Shown: piece after piece, positions 17,485 to 25,533 of the stretch
How positions within the stretch are numbered: position 1 is the stretch's first letter
Layout: each line of letters opens with the position of its first letter
Notes under the pieces: generated by a model
The model's database searches: none
What the model saw: the letters and a program-made list of their open reading frames with translations, nothing else
What the model was told of the DNA's origin: nothing
Source of the DNA: Streptomyces cavernae
GTDB lineage: Bacteria > Actinomycetota > Actinomycetes > Streptomycetales > Streptomycetaceae
Direction: 5' to 3'
Assembly: GCF_004023625.1 (NCBI RefSeq)
Contig: NZ_RPDJ01000005.1
Coordinates: forward strand, 186,001 to 250,000
Length of the DNA: 64,000 bases
Program-made: the position numbers and the translations under genes

Positions 17485-18644
17485 CGAAGGTTCTCCCGCA
17501 GGTCCCACAGGCGGCGCCACATCGCCGAGCCGTCCTCCGCCCGGCGGCGCACCGGGCCGTCCCAGTAGCCGAGCAGCCGGGCGTGGTCGGACGGGTCGTC
17601 CTTGCGGACCACTCCGAGGAGATGACCGGGCACCAGGTCGAGGGTGTCGCCGCCGGGGAGGTAGGCCGCGGACACCCCGAGGGACGTGGCGACCTGCACC
17701 GCCTCGGCGGTGGACATCACCGTGCCCGGCCGCTCCACGTCCCAGCCCTCGGCCGACCGCCCGGTGCGCAGATCGCGGAAGACGGTGACCAGCACGTCGA
17801 GCACGGCGTCGTCCACCCCGAAGGCGGCGCCCGCCCGCTGCACCGCGGCGGTGGCCTGGCCGCGCACGAGCGCGGTCTCCGCGTCGGCGTCCGCGATCGG
17901 CTGCACCGTCTCGAAGTTGAACCGGCGCTTCAGCGCGGCCGACATCTCGGACACGCCCCGGTCCCGCAGGTTCGCGGTGGCGATGACGGTGAACCCGGCC
18001 GCGGCCGCGACCTGCGCGTCGTCCGTGCCGGACAGCTCGGGCACGCTCACCCGCCGGTCGGACAGGATCGACACCAGTGCGTCCTGCACCTCGGGCAGAC
18101 AGCGGGTGATCTCCTCGACACGGGCCACCCGTCCGGTGCGCATGGCACTGAGCACCGGCGAGTCCACCAGCGCCTGCCGGGTCGGGCCCTGGGCGAGCAG
18201 CAGGGCGTAGTTCCAGCCGTACCGGAAGGCGTCCTCCGTGGTGCCGGCGGTGCCCTGCACGGTCAGGGCGCTGGTGCCGCACACGGCTGCCGCCAGCAGT
18301 TCGGACAGCATGGACTTGGCGGTGCCGGGCTCACCGACCAGCAGCAGACCGCGCTCCCCGGCGAGGGTGACCACACAGCGCTCCACGAGGGCGCGTTCGC
18401 CGACGAACTTCGGGGCGATCGTCAGCCGGTCGGGCAGCGACTCGTGCGGCTTGGGAAGGGTGAGGGCCTCGCCGCCGCTGCCGCAGACGAAGGTCACCAC
18501 CGCACGCGGGGTCAGCGCCCACCCCGGCGGGCGCGGGCCGTCGTCGTGGGCGGCGAGGAAGGCGAGTTCGGTGGCGTGGCGCTCCTCGGCGGGCAGTGTC
18601 TGCCGGGGCGGAAGCGTGGTGGGGACCGTTTCGGTCGAGGTCAT
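17481..18644 (-). CDS. MoxR-type AAA+ ATPase (YehL-like)
   Basis: 387 aa. Walker A GEPGTAKS at residues 104-111, Walker B-like VARVEEI, sensor 1 ATANLRD and an arginine-finger region SAALKRRFNF are all present, so it should hydrolyse ATP. MoxR ATPases act as chaperone-like motors together with VWA proteins. ATG 18644 has AAGGA six bases upstream. It begins the second half of the locus and overlaps the DUF5682-VWA gene by 4 bp. The 466-bp repeat-rich gap upstream separates it from the large protein gene, so it may have its own promoter. The VWA fusion next to it is the evident partner. Confidence 0.9.
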   Translation of the reverse strand: MTSTETVPTTLPPRQTLPAEERHATELAFLAAHDDGPRPPGWALTPRAVVTFVCGSGGEALTLPKPHESLPDRLTIAPKFVGERALVERCVVTLAGERGLLLVGEPGTAKSMLSELLAAAVCGTSALTVQGTAGTTEDAFRYGWNYALLLAQGPTRQALVDSPVLSAMRTGRVARVEEITRCLPEVQDALVSILSDRRVSVPELSGTDDAQVAAAAGFTVIATANLRDRGVSEMSAALKRRFNFETVQPIADADAETALVRGQATAAVQRAGAAFGVDDAVLDVLVTVFRDLRTGRSAEGWDVERPGTVMSTAEAVQVATSLGVSAAYLPGGDTLDLVPGHLLGVVRKDDPSDHARLLGYWDGPVRRRAEDGSAMWRRLWDLRENLR

Positions 18645-19110
18645 GGTCGTCCTTGGTCGTACGTGTCGTGTCGCGTGCTGTCAGGCATCTTGTGCGGGAC
18701 CGCGGTACTTCGGTCCGGGGTCTGCCGGGGTTCGGGTTCCGGGTTCCGGGTTGGTACGGGGGGTTCGGGGTCCGGATCTGCTGGGGTCCGGGGTCTGCCG
18801 GGGTTCGGGTTCAGGGTTCCGGGTTGGTACGGGGGGTTCGGGGTCCGGATCTGCTGGGGTCCGGGTTCCGCGTTGGTACGGGCTCCGGGTTCGTCTGGGG
18901 GAAGGCTTCCGGGGCCGTCCGGGGGTTCAGGGTTCGGGTTGGTCCGGGATCCGGGTTCCGGGTTCGTGCGGGGCACGAATCCGGCGGGGTCGGCGGCTGC
19001 CGTGCGTTCTGCGGCAGGGAGCGGCGAGGCACCGCGCCCCCGCGGTGCCTGCGCCGGTCAGCGGCGCCGCCGTCCTCTCCGGAGCAGCGGCGGCGTCGCC
19101 ACCGGCCGTT
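18645..19110. other. Intergenic, G-rich on + strand, inside the Yeh-like locus
   Basis: 466 bases without a credible gene between two minus-strand genes. It contains the 73-bp tandem repeat at 18712-18905 and continues G-rich to about 18975. Near 19058-19125 a duplicate of CAGCGGCGCCGCCG copies the end of the upstream gene. Short open frames here (Pro- or Gly-rich) are artefacts of the repeat, because 73 is not a multiple of three. Confidence 0.7.
18712..18905. repeat. 73-bp G-rich tandem repeat, about 2.6 copies
   Basis: Units start at 18712, 18785 and 18858, each beginning GGTCCGGG. The first two are nearly identical; the third diverges after about 20 bases. The unit is built of TTCGGG/TTCCGGG steps with runs of 3-6 G, giving many sequential G-tracts on the + strand. 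Confidence 0.8.
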
Positions 19111-22100
19111 TCAGCGGCGCCGCCGCCCCCGCCTGAGCTTCAGCTCCTCGAAGCGCGGAGCGTCGCCGTCCTCGATCCGCTGCCAGGTCCTGCGGTAGAG
19201 CTCGGCGGCCGGCTCGCCCGGCACGACCACGCCCAGCAGGGCGTGTTCGCCGCTGGTCAGGTCGTACAGCGGCAGCTTCCACTGCTCCAGCGGCAGACGC
19301 GGGGAACTCAGGACCGTCCAGCCGCCCGGCAGGAACAGCGACCGTCCCGCCCGGGCCCGGTCCGCCTGCACCACCAGGTCCGTGGCGGCCAGTTCGGCCC
19401 GGGCCGCCTTGAGCCGGGCAGGCCGCCACCCGGTCCACCGGGCCGTGTTGCGGTCGGTGGGGTCGGGCATCGCGAGCAGGGTCAGATACAGCGTGGCGGC
19501 GTCCTCGCCGATGCCGTACGCCTCGGCCGCCTCGGTCACCAGCCCGGGCACCGAACGGCTCGGGTCCTGCGGCCACCAGGTGCCGTCCTTGCCCCGCTCG
19601 CCCGCCACCGGTTCGCCCGGTTCCGCCAGCAGGGCCGCGAACCGCGGGTCACGGGCGGTCCGCAGCGCCACCTCGGCGGGGAACGGCCGCTGGTCGTCCA
19701 GCCGCAGCACCGGCAGATACGGGTCCTGGCCCGCGGCGTCCAGCAACGCGGTCCGGATGCCCGGTGCCGGCTGGTCGTCGTGGGTGGCGAGGACCACCGC
19801 GCCGTACCGCTCGAAGCCCTTGCCGACCTCGGTGGGCGTGCCCGCCGCCTTGCGGAACTGGGGGAGGCTGACGTAGCGGCCGAGGTCGAGCATCAGCCCG
19901 GGATGGGCGAGCCGGTCCCGCACCGCCGCCAGCGCGCCGGGCAGCACGGATCGGACCGGGTCGCCGACGGGCAGCCGGTGGGCGAGCCAGGCGAGCAGCG
20001 CGACCGAACCGGTCAGGGTGTCCGCGGTGAACCCCTGGGTGTCCTTGCCGACGGGCTGGACCCGGTCCCCCTTGACCTTCCACTCGAGGTCACGGCTCAA
20101 CTCGGGCGCGGCGGGCGGGTCCAGCAGCGCGGGCAGCGCCCGGCCCACGTCCCAGTGCGCGGGCCGCAGCGCACGCTTGGCCTCGGAGAGCAGCGCCTCG
20201 GGGACTGCCGTACGCCGGCCCACCCTGCTGTTCCAGATCTCGGCCGCGGCCGCCACGTCCGGACCGTCCGTCCACAGCCGGGCGGGGTCGGCGGGCAGCA
20301 GGGCGGCCACGACGGCCCGCCGGACGTCCGCGTCCAGCCCGCTCAACTCGTCCTTGGCGACGGCGGCTTCGGCCACCTTCACCCCGAGAGTGGTCCGCGC
20401 CTCGGCCGACAGGAACGACCTCTGGTACGTGTCCACCTGTGGCAGCCCGGCCACCACCAGCCGTGCCATCGTCGGCGTGACACCGGTGAGCCGGGCGAAC
20501 TCCTCGGCCGCCTCCGGGAACCATCCGGCGGCGCCGCGCTCGGTCAGCTCGGTGAGGAACGCCGTCAGCCAGCCCGCCTCGCGGTCCTCGCCGACCGCGG
20601 ACGAGGAACGCACCGTGTAGGGCGCCGGAACCTCGAACCCGCCCGCGGGGTCATGGACGTACGCGGTGAACAGACAGCCCTTCTTCCGGCTCGCCGACTC
20701 GTGGTCCACGACCGCGAGGCAGGCGCCGCCGCCCAGCGGCACCACCCCGCGCGCGTTGCCGTCGCGCCATTCGTCCGCGGGCGTAAGAACATGAGCGGCG
20801 TCGAGGTGCAGCCGCGTCTTGCGCAGGCGCCCGGACGCGACCCCCAGCGAGTCGAGTTCGCGGAGGAGTTCCGTCAGGGCCGCCCGGTGCTCCGGTGCGG
20901 TGGTGGCCGACGCGGCCCGCACCGCCAGGGCCGTGCCGTGGTCGAGCAGGGTCTCCAGGCTCACCGGACCGGTGGGCACCTCCGGCCCGTCGAAGTGGAG
21001 GCGCACGGCCGGTCCCTCCGGTACGGGCCCGGCCGCCCGCCGTGCCGCCCGGCCGAACACGCGCAGTCCGCGGAAGGTGGTGTGCTCCGCGTCCCCGGGA
21101 CGGCTCCACCAGTAGCCGCTGGAGGTGCCGAGTCCGCCGAGCGCGTCGTGCAGCAGTCCGTCCGAGGGGCCGACCGGTCCCTCGTCCTCCAGGCCGCCGG
21201 TCAGCGCCCGGTCGAGGCGGTCCGCGGCCGCGTCCAGGACGGCCTGCTGGGCTGCGGCGTGGCGCACCGCTCCGGCGATACCCGCGGCCAGCCGGTCGTC
21301 GGTGACCGGCAGGAGCGTACGGATCGTGGTGGGCAGTTCCGCCCTGTCCCCGGCGGTCTCCGACGCGGCGGCCTTCAGCAGTGCCGCGGCCGTGTCCCGG
21401 TCGATCCGGCGCAGCGCCTCGGAGCCCTGCGGATCACGGGGCCGCAGGCACTCCCAGTACTGCACCGGCGGCAGCAGCAGGGAGCCCTCCGCGAAGACAC
21501 CGGGTGACCGGTCCGTGTGGACCTCGGAGGTCACGACACCGTCCGGGTCGACCAGGTTGAGCCGCCAGCCGTTGTGGGCGACCGCCCGGGGTCGTTCGTC
21601 GCCTGGGAACACCACGGCGAGGACCGGGTTCCCGGAGCCGTCCGGCACGGTGACGGTGCGTCCGGACAGGTCCTGGCCGCGCTGGGAGCCGTCCGGCAGC
21701 TTCACCACGCGCCAGCCGGTCAGGCCGTTCACCGGGGCGCACGCGGGGCCGGCGCCGGCTGCCGCGGGCAGTAGCCGGCCCGACCGGAAGGTGCTGCCCG
21801 CGGGGGCGTCCCGCAGCGCGTCGGAGAGGAAGGAGGGCAGGCCCTTGCGGCCGCGCTCGCCGGTGGCCGGGTCGTACTCGTACCACCCGATGGTGCCCTG
21901 GTCGGAGTTGACCGAGGTCCAGGACCAGAACGAGATGCCGTCGGTGATGACCGAGCGTTCCTCGGGCAGCGTCGTGTCACCGCGGTGGAGGATCCCGCCG
22001 CCCGCGGCCCGCCCGCCGCCCGGCAGCGGCAGACTGATCGCCATGTGGCCGCCGTACCAGTTCATCTGCGTACCGCGCGTGCCCCGGCCCTCGAGTTGCT

Positions 22101-24054
22101 GCGGGTGGTCGGCACGGTGGTGCCAGTAGCCGCGCAGTCCGTCGTCCCGGGTGTTCCAGTGGACGAGCAGTTCGCCGTCGACGTAGTGGAATCCGGGGTC
22201 GCCCCAGCTGTCCTTGCGGGGGATCCGCAGATCATGGGTGAGCACGGTGCCCTCGGCGCCGATCACCCGGGCCCGGGCGCCGCCCGCCACGATCAGGTGC
22301 GGCCAGGCGTCGGCGACGATCAGGTCCTGGACGCGCTTCTTCGGCACGAGGTGCTCGACCGCTTCCTCCCAGGCGGGCCAGCCGAGTTCATCGAAGAGGC
22401 CGGCCCGCAGGGTGCGCGCCAGAACCGGCGCCAGATCGGTTCCGACGGCCTCGCGCACCTCCTCCTCGGCCAGGACCAGGGCCTCGGCCGGCAGCCACCG
22501 CAGTCGGTGCAGCGCGGCGGGCAGCTGCGGCAGGCCGGCGGCTGACGACTCCCGGGCGACCTGGCGCATCCACTCCGCCAGCATCGGGCGGCCACCGGGC
22601 GACCGGCTCAACATGCGGATCGCCTGCAGCCCGTCCTGGTCGTTGGTGCACCGATCGGCACCGCGCAGGAAGGCCGGCCGGAACCGGGCGTCGGCCGCCA
22701 CGGCCAGCAGCTCACGCTGTCCGTCGCCCTTCGCCCACTCCTCGAGCCACAGGTACGCCTCCTTGGAAGGATCGGCGACCGGCACCCGAAGGGACAGCAA
22801 CTGGTCGAGCAGATCGACGTCATGAAGGATCCCCAGCCCACCACCGGACGCGGTGAGTTCGGCGCGCAGTACGTCCGCCATCCGCTCCACCAGCGGGTAC
22901 AGCTCCGGCAGCCGCGGGGTGGCGCTCCAGGACCGCGCCCGTTCCCGGAAGTTCAGGAACCGCTTCAGCCAGCCCGCCGTGCCGTCCTGCGGCCGCTCCT
23001 GAACCGGCAGCGCCGCGTCGCAGAGCCCCGCGGTGGCCCCGCTCTCCTCGAGGATCTCCAGCCACAGCTGCGGCATCTCCTCGTCGGAGCAGCCCGGAAC
23101 GAGGTTCAGCAGCGTGCCGCGCACCCGCGGATTGCGCCGGGCCAGGGCGACCAGGGCGGCACGGCTGCCCTTCCACCAGCCCGCCGCCGCGCGCTGGGTG
23201 GCCGGCAGGCCGAGCAGTTCGCCGAGACAGGCCTGTTCGACGAGATCCGCGTCCTGACCGGCGGCGCGGGCCAGCTTGCGCAGGTCGTTCGCCATCTGCG
23301 CGGACGGTGGCAGACCGCCTCCGGTGCGCCGCAGGCACAGCCGGGTGAAGCGGTCGAGTGCCTGCTGGGGCGGGACCCGGGCGGCCAGTTCCCTGGCGTA
23401 CGCCGAGAGCACCTTCACGGGAAGCGCCCCGGCCAGCGCGAACTCCAGGAAGACGGTGTCCAGCCGCTCCTCGTCCACCGCCAGCCCGTGCTCGGCCTCC
23501 GCCGTGCGGGCCCGGGTGAACATCTGCGCCGCGTACTGCGCGTTCTCGTGCGCCAGGAAGACGCGCCCGGCCTGCTCGTAGAAGGTCGGCAGGAAGTGCG
23601 GTACGGCGGCGGCCAGCCGGGCGGCCAGCTCACCGTAGGCGTCCAGCGCCGCCTTCGGCCTGGACTTCGCCTGCCGGGCCGCGCGCTCCAACTCGGGTAC
23701 GACGCCCAGCGCGTGGTGTCCGTCCTCCGGGTGGTGCACCAGCACCCACTCGGGGAAGCCGAGCGACTGCCGCAGCCCCAGTCCGACCTCGGCCGGTTCC
23801 GCGTCCGGCTCCAGGCCGAGGAAACCGGCGGCCAGGTCCTCCGCCGCGCCCAGCTCCCCGGCGACCAGCCGCACCACCACGCGGTCGTCCAGCCCCGGAT
23901 GCCGGTACGTACGGGCCGTCAGCGGCACCGCCCGATCGTCGGCGGCCTCGGTGCCCGGCGGCAGGACCGCCCCCGCCTTGAGCAGGTCCTCGTACCGGTC
24001 CCGCGCCTCGCCTGCGCCCATCTCCGTGTCCGTCATGCCCGTTCCCCCGCTCAC
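19111..24054 (-). CDS. Very large protein of unknown function, coupled to DUF4132 gene
   Basis: About 1,647 aa, soluble, no signal peptide or clear membrane segment. The first 450 residues look all-helical, with TPR/HEAT-like packing around EQAGRVFLAHENAQYAAQMF. A beta-rich middle has Trp/Tyr-rich strands (SFWSWTSVNSDQGTIGWYEY, VQYWECLRPRD). The C-terminus is helical and ends in a basic tail RRGRRRR. I do not recognise the family and cannot assign an activity. GTG 24054 overlaps the DUF4132 stop by 4 bp; ATG 24036 with GGGGGAAC upstream is an alternative. Its position inside the MoxR/VWA/SWIM/DUF4132 locus implies the same process. It has no E. coli yeh equivalent that I can name. Confidence 0.75.
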   Translation of the reverse strand: MSGGTGMTDTEMGAGEARDRYEDLLKAGAVLPPGTEAADDRAVPLTARTYRHPGLDDRVVVRLVAGELGAAEDLAAGFLGLEPDAEPAEVGLGLRQSLGFPEWVLVHHPEDGHHALGVVPELERAARQAKSRPKAALDAYGELAARLAAAVPHFLPTFYEQAGRVFLAHENAQYAAQMFTRARTAEAEHGLAVDEERLDTVFLEFALAGALPVKVLSAYARELAARVPPQQALDRFTRLCLRRTGGGLPPSAQMANDLRKLARAAGQDADLVEQACLGELLGLPATQRAAAGWWKGSRAALVALARRNPRVRGTLLNLVPGCSDEEMPQLWLEILEESGATAGLCDAALPVQERPQDGTAGWLKRFLNFRERARSWSATPRLPELYPLVERMADVLRAELTASGGGLGILHDVDLLDQLLSLRVPVADPSKEAYLWLEEWAKGDGQRELLAVAADARFRPAFLRGADRCTNDQDGLQAIRMLSRSPGGRPMLAEWMRQVARESSAAGLPQLPAALHRLRWLPAEALVLAEEEVREAVGTDLAPVLARTLRAGLFDELGWPAWEEAVEHLVPKKRVQDLIVADAWPHLIVAGGARARVIGAEGTVLTHDLRIPRKDSWGDPGFHYVDGELLVHWNTRDDGLRGYWHHRADHPQQLEGRGTRGTQMNWYGGHMAISLPLPGGGRAAGGGILHRGDTTLPEERSVITDGISFWSWTSVNSDQGTIGWYEYDPATGERGRKGLPSFLSDALRDAPAGSTFRSGRLLPAAAGAGPACAPVNGLTGWRVVKLPDGSQRGQDLSGRTVTVPDGSGNPVLAVVFPGDERPRAVAHNGWRLNLVDPDGVVTSEVHTDRSPGVFAEGSLLLPPVQYWECLRPRDPQGSEALRRIDRDTAAALLKAAASETAGDRAELPTTIRTLLPVTDDRLAAGIAGAVRHAAAQQAVLDAAADRLDRALTGGLEDEGPVGPSDGLLHDALGGLGTSSGYWWSRPGDAEHTTFRGLRVFGRAARRAAGPVPEGPAVRLHFDGPEVPTGPVSLETLLDHGTALAVRAASATTAPEHRAALTELLRELDSLGVASGRLRKTRLHLDAAHVLTPADEWRDGNARGVVPLGGGACLAVVDHESASRKKGCLFTAYVHDPAGGFEVPAPYTVRSSSAVGEDREAGWLTAFLTELTERGAAGWFPEAAEEFARLTGVTPTMARLVVAGLPQVDTYQRSFLSAEARTTLGVKVAEAAVAKDELSGLDADVRRAVVAALLPADPARLWTDGPDVAAAAEIWNSRVGRRTAVPEALLSEAKRALRPAHWDVGRALPALLDPPAAPELSRDLEWKVKGDRVQPVGKDTQGFTADTLTGSVALLAWLAHRLPVGDPVRSVLPGALAAVRDRLAHPGLMLDLGRYVSLPQFRKAAGTPTEVGKGFERYGAVVLATHDDQPAPGIRTALLDAAGQDPYLPVLRLDDQRPFPAEVALRTARDPRFAALLAEPGEPVAGERGKDGTWWPQDPSRSVPGLVTEAAEAYGIGEDAATLYLTLLAMPDPTDRNTARWTGWRPARLKAARAELAATDLVVQADRARAGRSLFLPGGWTVLSSPRLPLEQWKLPLYDLTSGEHALLGVVVPGEPAAELYRRTWQRIEDGDAPRFEELKLRRGRRRR

Positions 24055-24926
24055 GCGCTCTTCCCCTCCTCGATCGTGCGTCCGGCATACAGCGCGGCGG
24101 CCATCCGCATCCCCTCCGACCAGGCCACCGGGCCGACCTCACGCAGCGGCAGCGAACGCCCGTCCGGTCCGTGCCAGGTGAGGTTGCCGGTCTCCACCTC
24201 CTCGTCCCAGTACGGCTCCCCGATCCACACCGACGCCTCCACCGTGTGCCCGCCGTCGCGTACCCGGGCCGTGGCGTAGCCGCCCGACACCCGGTAGCCG
24301 AGGGAGGTGGCCCGGGCCGCGAGCGTGAAGCGGGAGGGGAACCTGCCCCCGGAGAACTCCCGCACCGCACCCGCCCCGGCGTCGATGTCATCCGGGGAGT
24401 CCGGCTTGCGCCATATGGCGCGGTGAATCTGCTCGACGCGCTGCACGATCCCCAGCTCCGCCGCGAACTCCCGCAGGTCCTCCAGGTCCGGCAGGAGCAC
24501 CGGGTGCGGCAGCGTCACCGTCCTGGGCGACAGCCGGACCGTCTCGCCGTCCAGGTCCACCAGCCGCAGTTCACCGGAGTCGGTGGCGCCCCGCAGGAAG
24601 CCCACCTCCTCCGGGTCGTCACCGACCACGGCCAGATCGCGCAGCGCCGACTGCCACGCCTCGTCCGGCCAGACCCGGGCCAGCAGCCCGGTGGGCACCG
24701 GCAGCGACGACACCATCCAGGTGTCCACCTGGGCGACACAGGCGGCCGCGTGGCGGTCCAGCCATTCGGTGAGCCGGCGCAGCCGGTCGACCTCCGGATG
24801 GTCCCGCAGCGCCTTGGGGAGCGACTTCAACTGCCGCCCAGCCGCCCGGCCCGCAGTGGCCCTCGCCGCCACCCGCCCCTCCACCAGGGCGACTTCGTAC
24901 CCGTCACCCGCTGCCAGCCAGCCCAC
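24051..24926 (-). CDS. DUF4132 domain protein (YehI-like C-terminal domain)
   Basis: About 291 aa. It resembles the DUF4132 domain found at the end of E. coli YehI/MolR: ATAGRAAGRQLKSLPKALRD, then DLDGETVRLSPRTVTLPHPV and ILQRVEQIHR-like GIVQRVEQIHRAIW. A stretch near the C-terminus, YRVSGGYATARVRDGGHTVE, fits the conserved beta region. The function is unknown. The frame opens at 24977, but GTG 24926 with GGAAGG upstream gives the typical beginning MGWLAAGDGYEVALVEG and is preferred. It is the first gene of the minus-strand locus and is translationally coupled to the 1,647-aa protein. YehI is about four times longer, so here the domain stands alone. Confidence 0.75.
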   Translation of the reverse strand: MGWLAAGDGYEVALVEGRVAARATAGRAAGRQLKSLPKALRDHPEVDRLRRLTEWLDRHAAACVAQVDTWMVSSLPVPTGLLARVWPDEAWQSALRDLAVVGDDPEEVGFLRGATDSGELRLVDLDGETVRLSPRTVTLPHPVLLPDLEDLREFAAELGIVQRVEQIHRAIWRKPDSPDDIDAGAGAVREFSGGRFPSRFTLAARATSLGYRVSGGYATARVRDGGHTVEASVWIGEPYWDEEVETGNLTWHGPDGRSLPLREVGPVAWSEGMRMAAALYAGRTIEEGKSA

Positions 24927-24977
24927 CGGAACCCCGCCTTCCGCATCAAGAGCACAACCGGCGCGCGACAAGGGCAC

Positions 24978-25533
24978 CGGAAATCAGCACAGTTCGGCCG
25001 GGGCAATTCCGGCCCAGTGCGACGATGCACGGAACGTTAGCGGTGGCCACTGACAATCGGTACGGGTTGCCGCCAATGCCCGTCTCGCGCACCACCCGCC
25101 GGTAGCCGCGGCACTCTGCGGGAGCGGTCCCGGCCCGGTACGGGACGCACGTCGCCTGTCGGTTTCCCTTTCCGTGGCGCGCACCCGCCTGTTTCATGGC
25201 GAAGCCCTGCCGGGAGCTTTACCGCGAGCCCATTGAAGGCGGGACGGGGGCGCACAACGATGGGAGGTGCGGCCGCGCGTGAAGTTCTGAGGCCGACTCC
25301 CTGGTGCCCGCCGTCCCTGATGCCTTATCGGCCTCCCCCGATCAGGGTCGGCGGGACGGCCGCGTCCACCTCCGCGCGCCCATCGGCCTTGCGCGGGCAG
25401 CAGTTGTCAGGCGGCGGCAGCAGCCGTCGGCTCGCGGGCGGCGGCAGTGAGACTGCGGGCAGCGGCCGCCCGACGGCGGGCAGCAGCCGTGAGACCGCGG
25501 ATGAAGTTGCCGTCAGACTGCGGGCAGCCGCTG
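24978..25533. other. Intergenic region with degenerate repeats
   Basis: About 550 bases. The left part (24980-25260) is the upstream region of the DUF4132 operon; I could not fix promoter boxes. The right part (about 25393-25550) holds degenerate copies of CTGCGGGCAGC.GCCGT at roughly 25-35-base spacing, running up to the 3' end of the SpoIIE-type phosphatase gene. No gene seen. Confidence 0.6.

Noticed and set aside
13771..17568. 1,265-codon + strand open frame
   Set aside because: Antisense shadow of the DUF5682-VWA gene; composition is Gly/Arg/Gln-rich without domains, while the minus strand has clear motifs.
17485..18282. Longer N-terminus of the DUF5682-VWA protein
   Set aside because: Arg/Gly-rich reading opposite in frame to MoxR; a GTGA overlap and GGGAGAA site support the start at 17484.
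18641..18976. Pro-rich 111-codon frame on the minus strand
   Set aside because: Made of a 73-bp repeat whose units fall in different frames; no ribosome site and no homology seen.
18238..21507. 1,089-codon + strand open frame
   Set aside because: Shadow of MoxR and the 1,647-aa gene crossing the repeat region; no recognisable domain.
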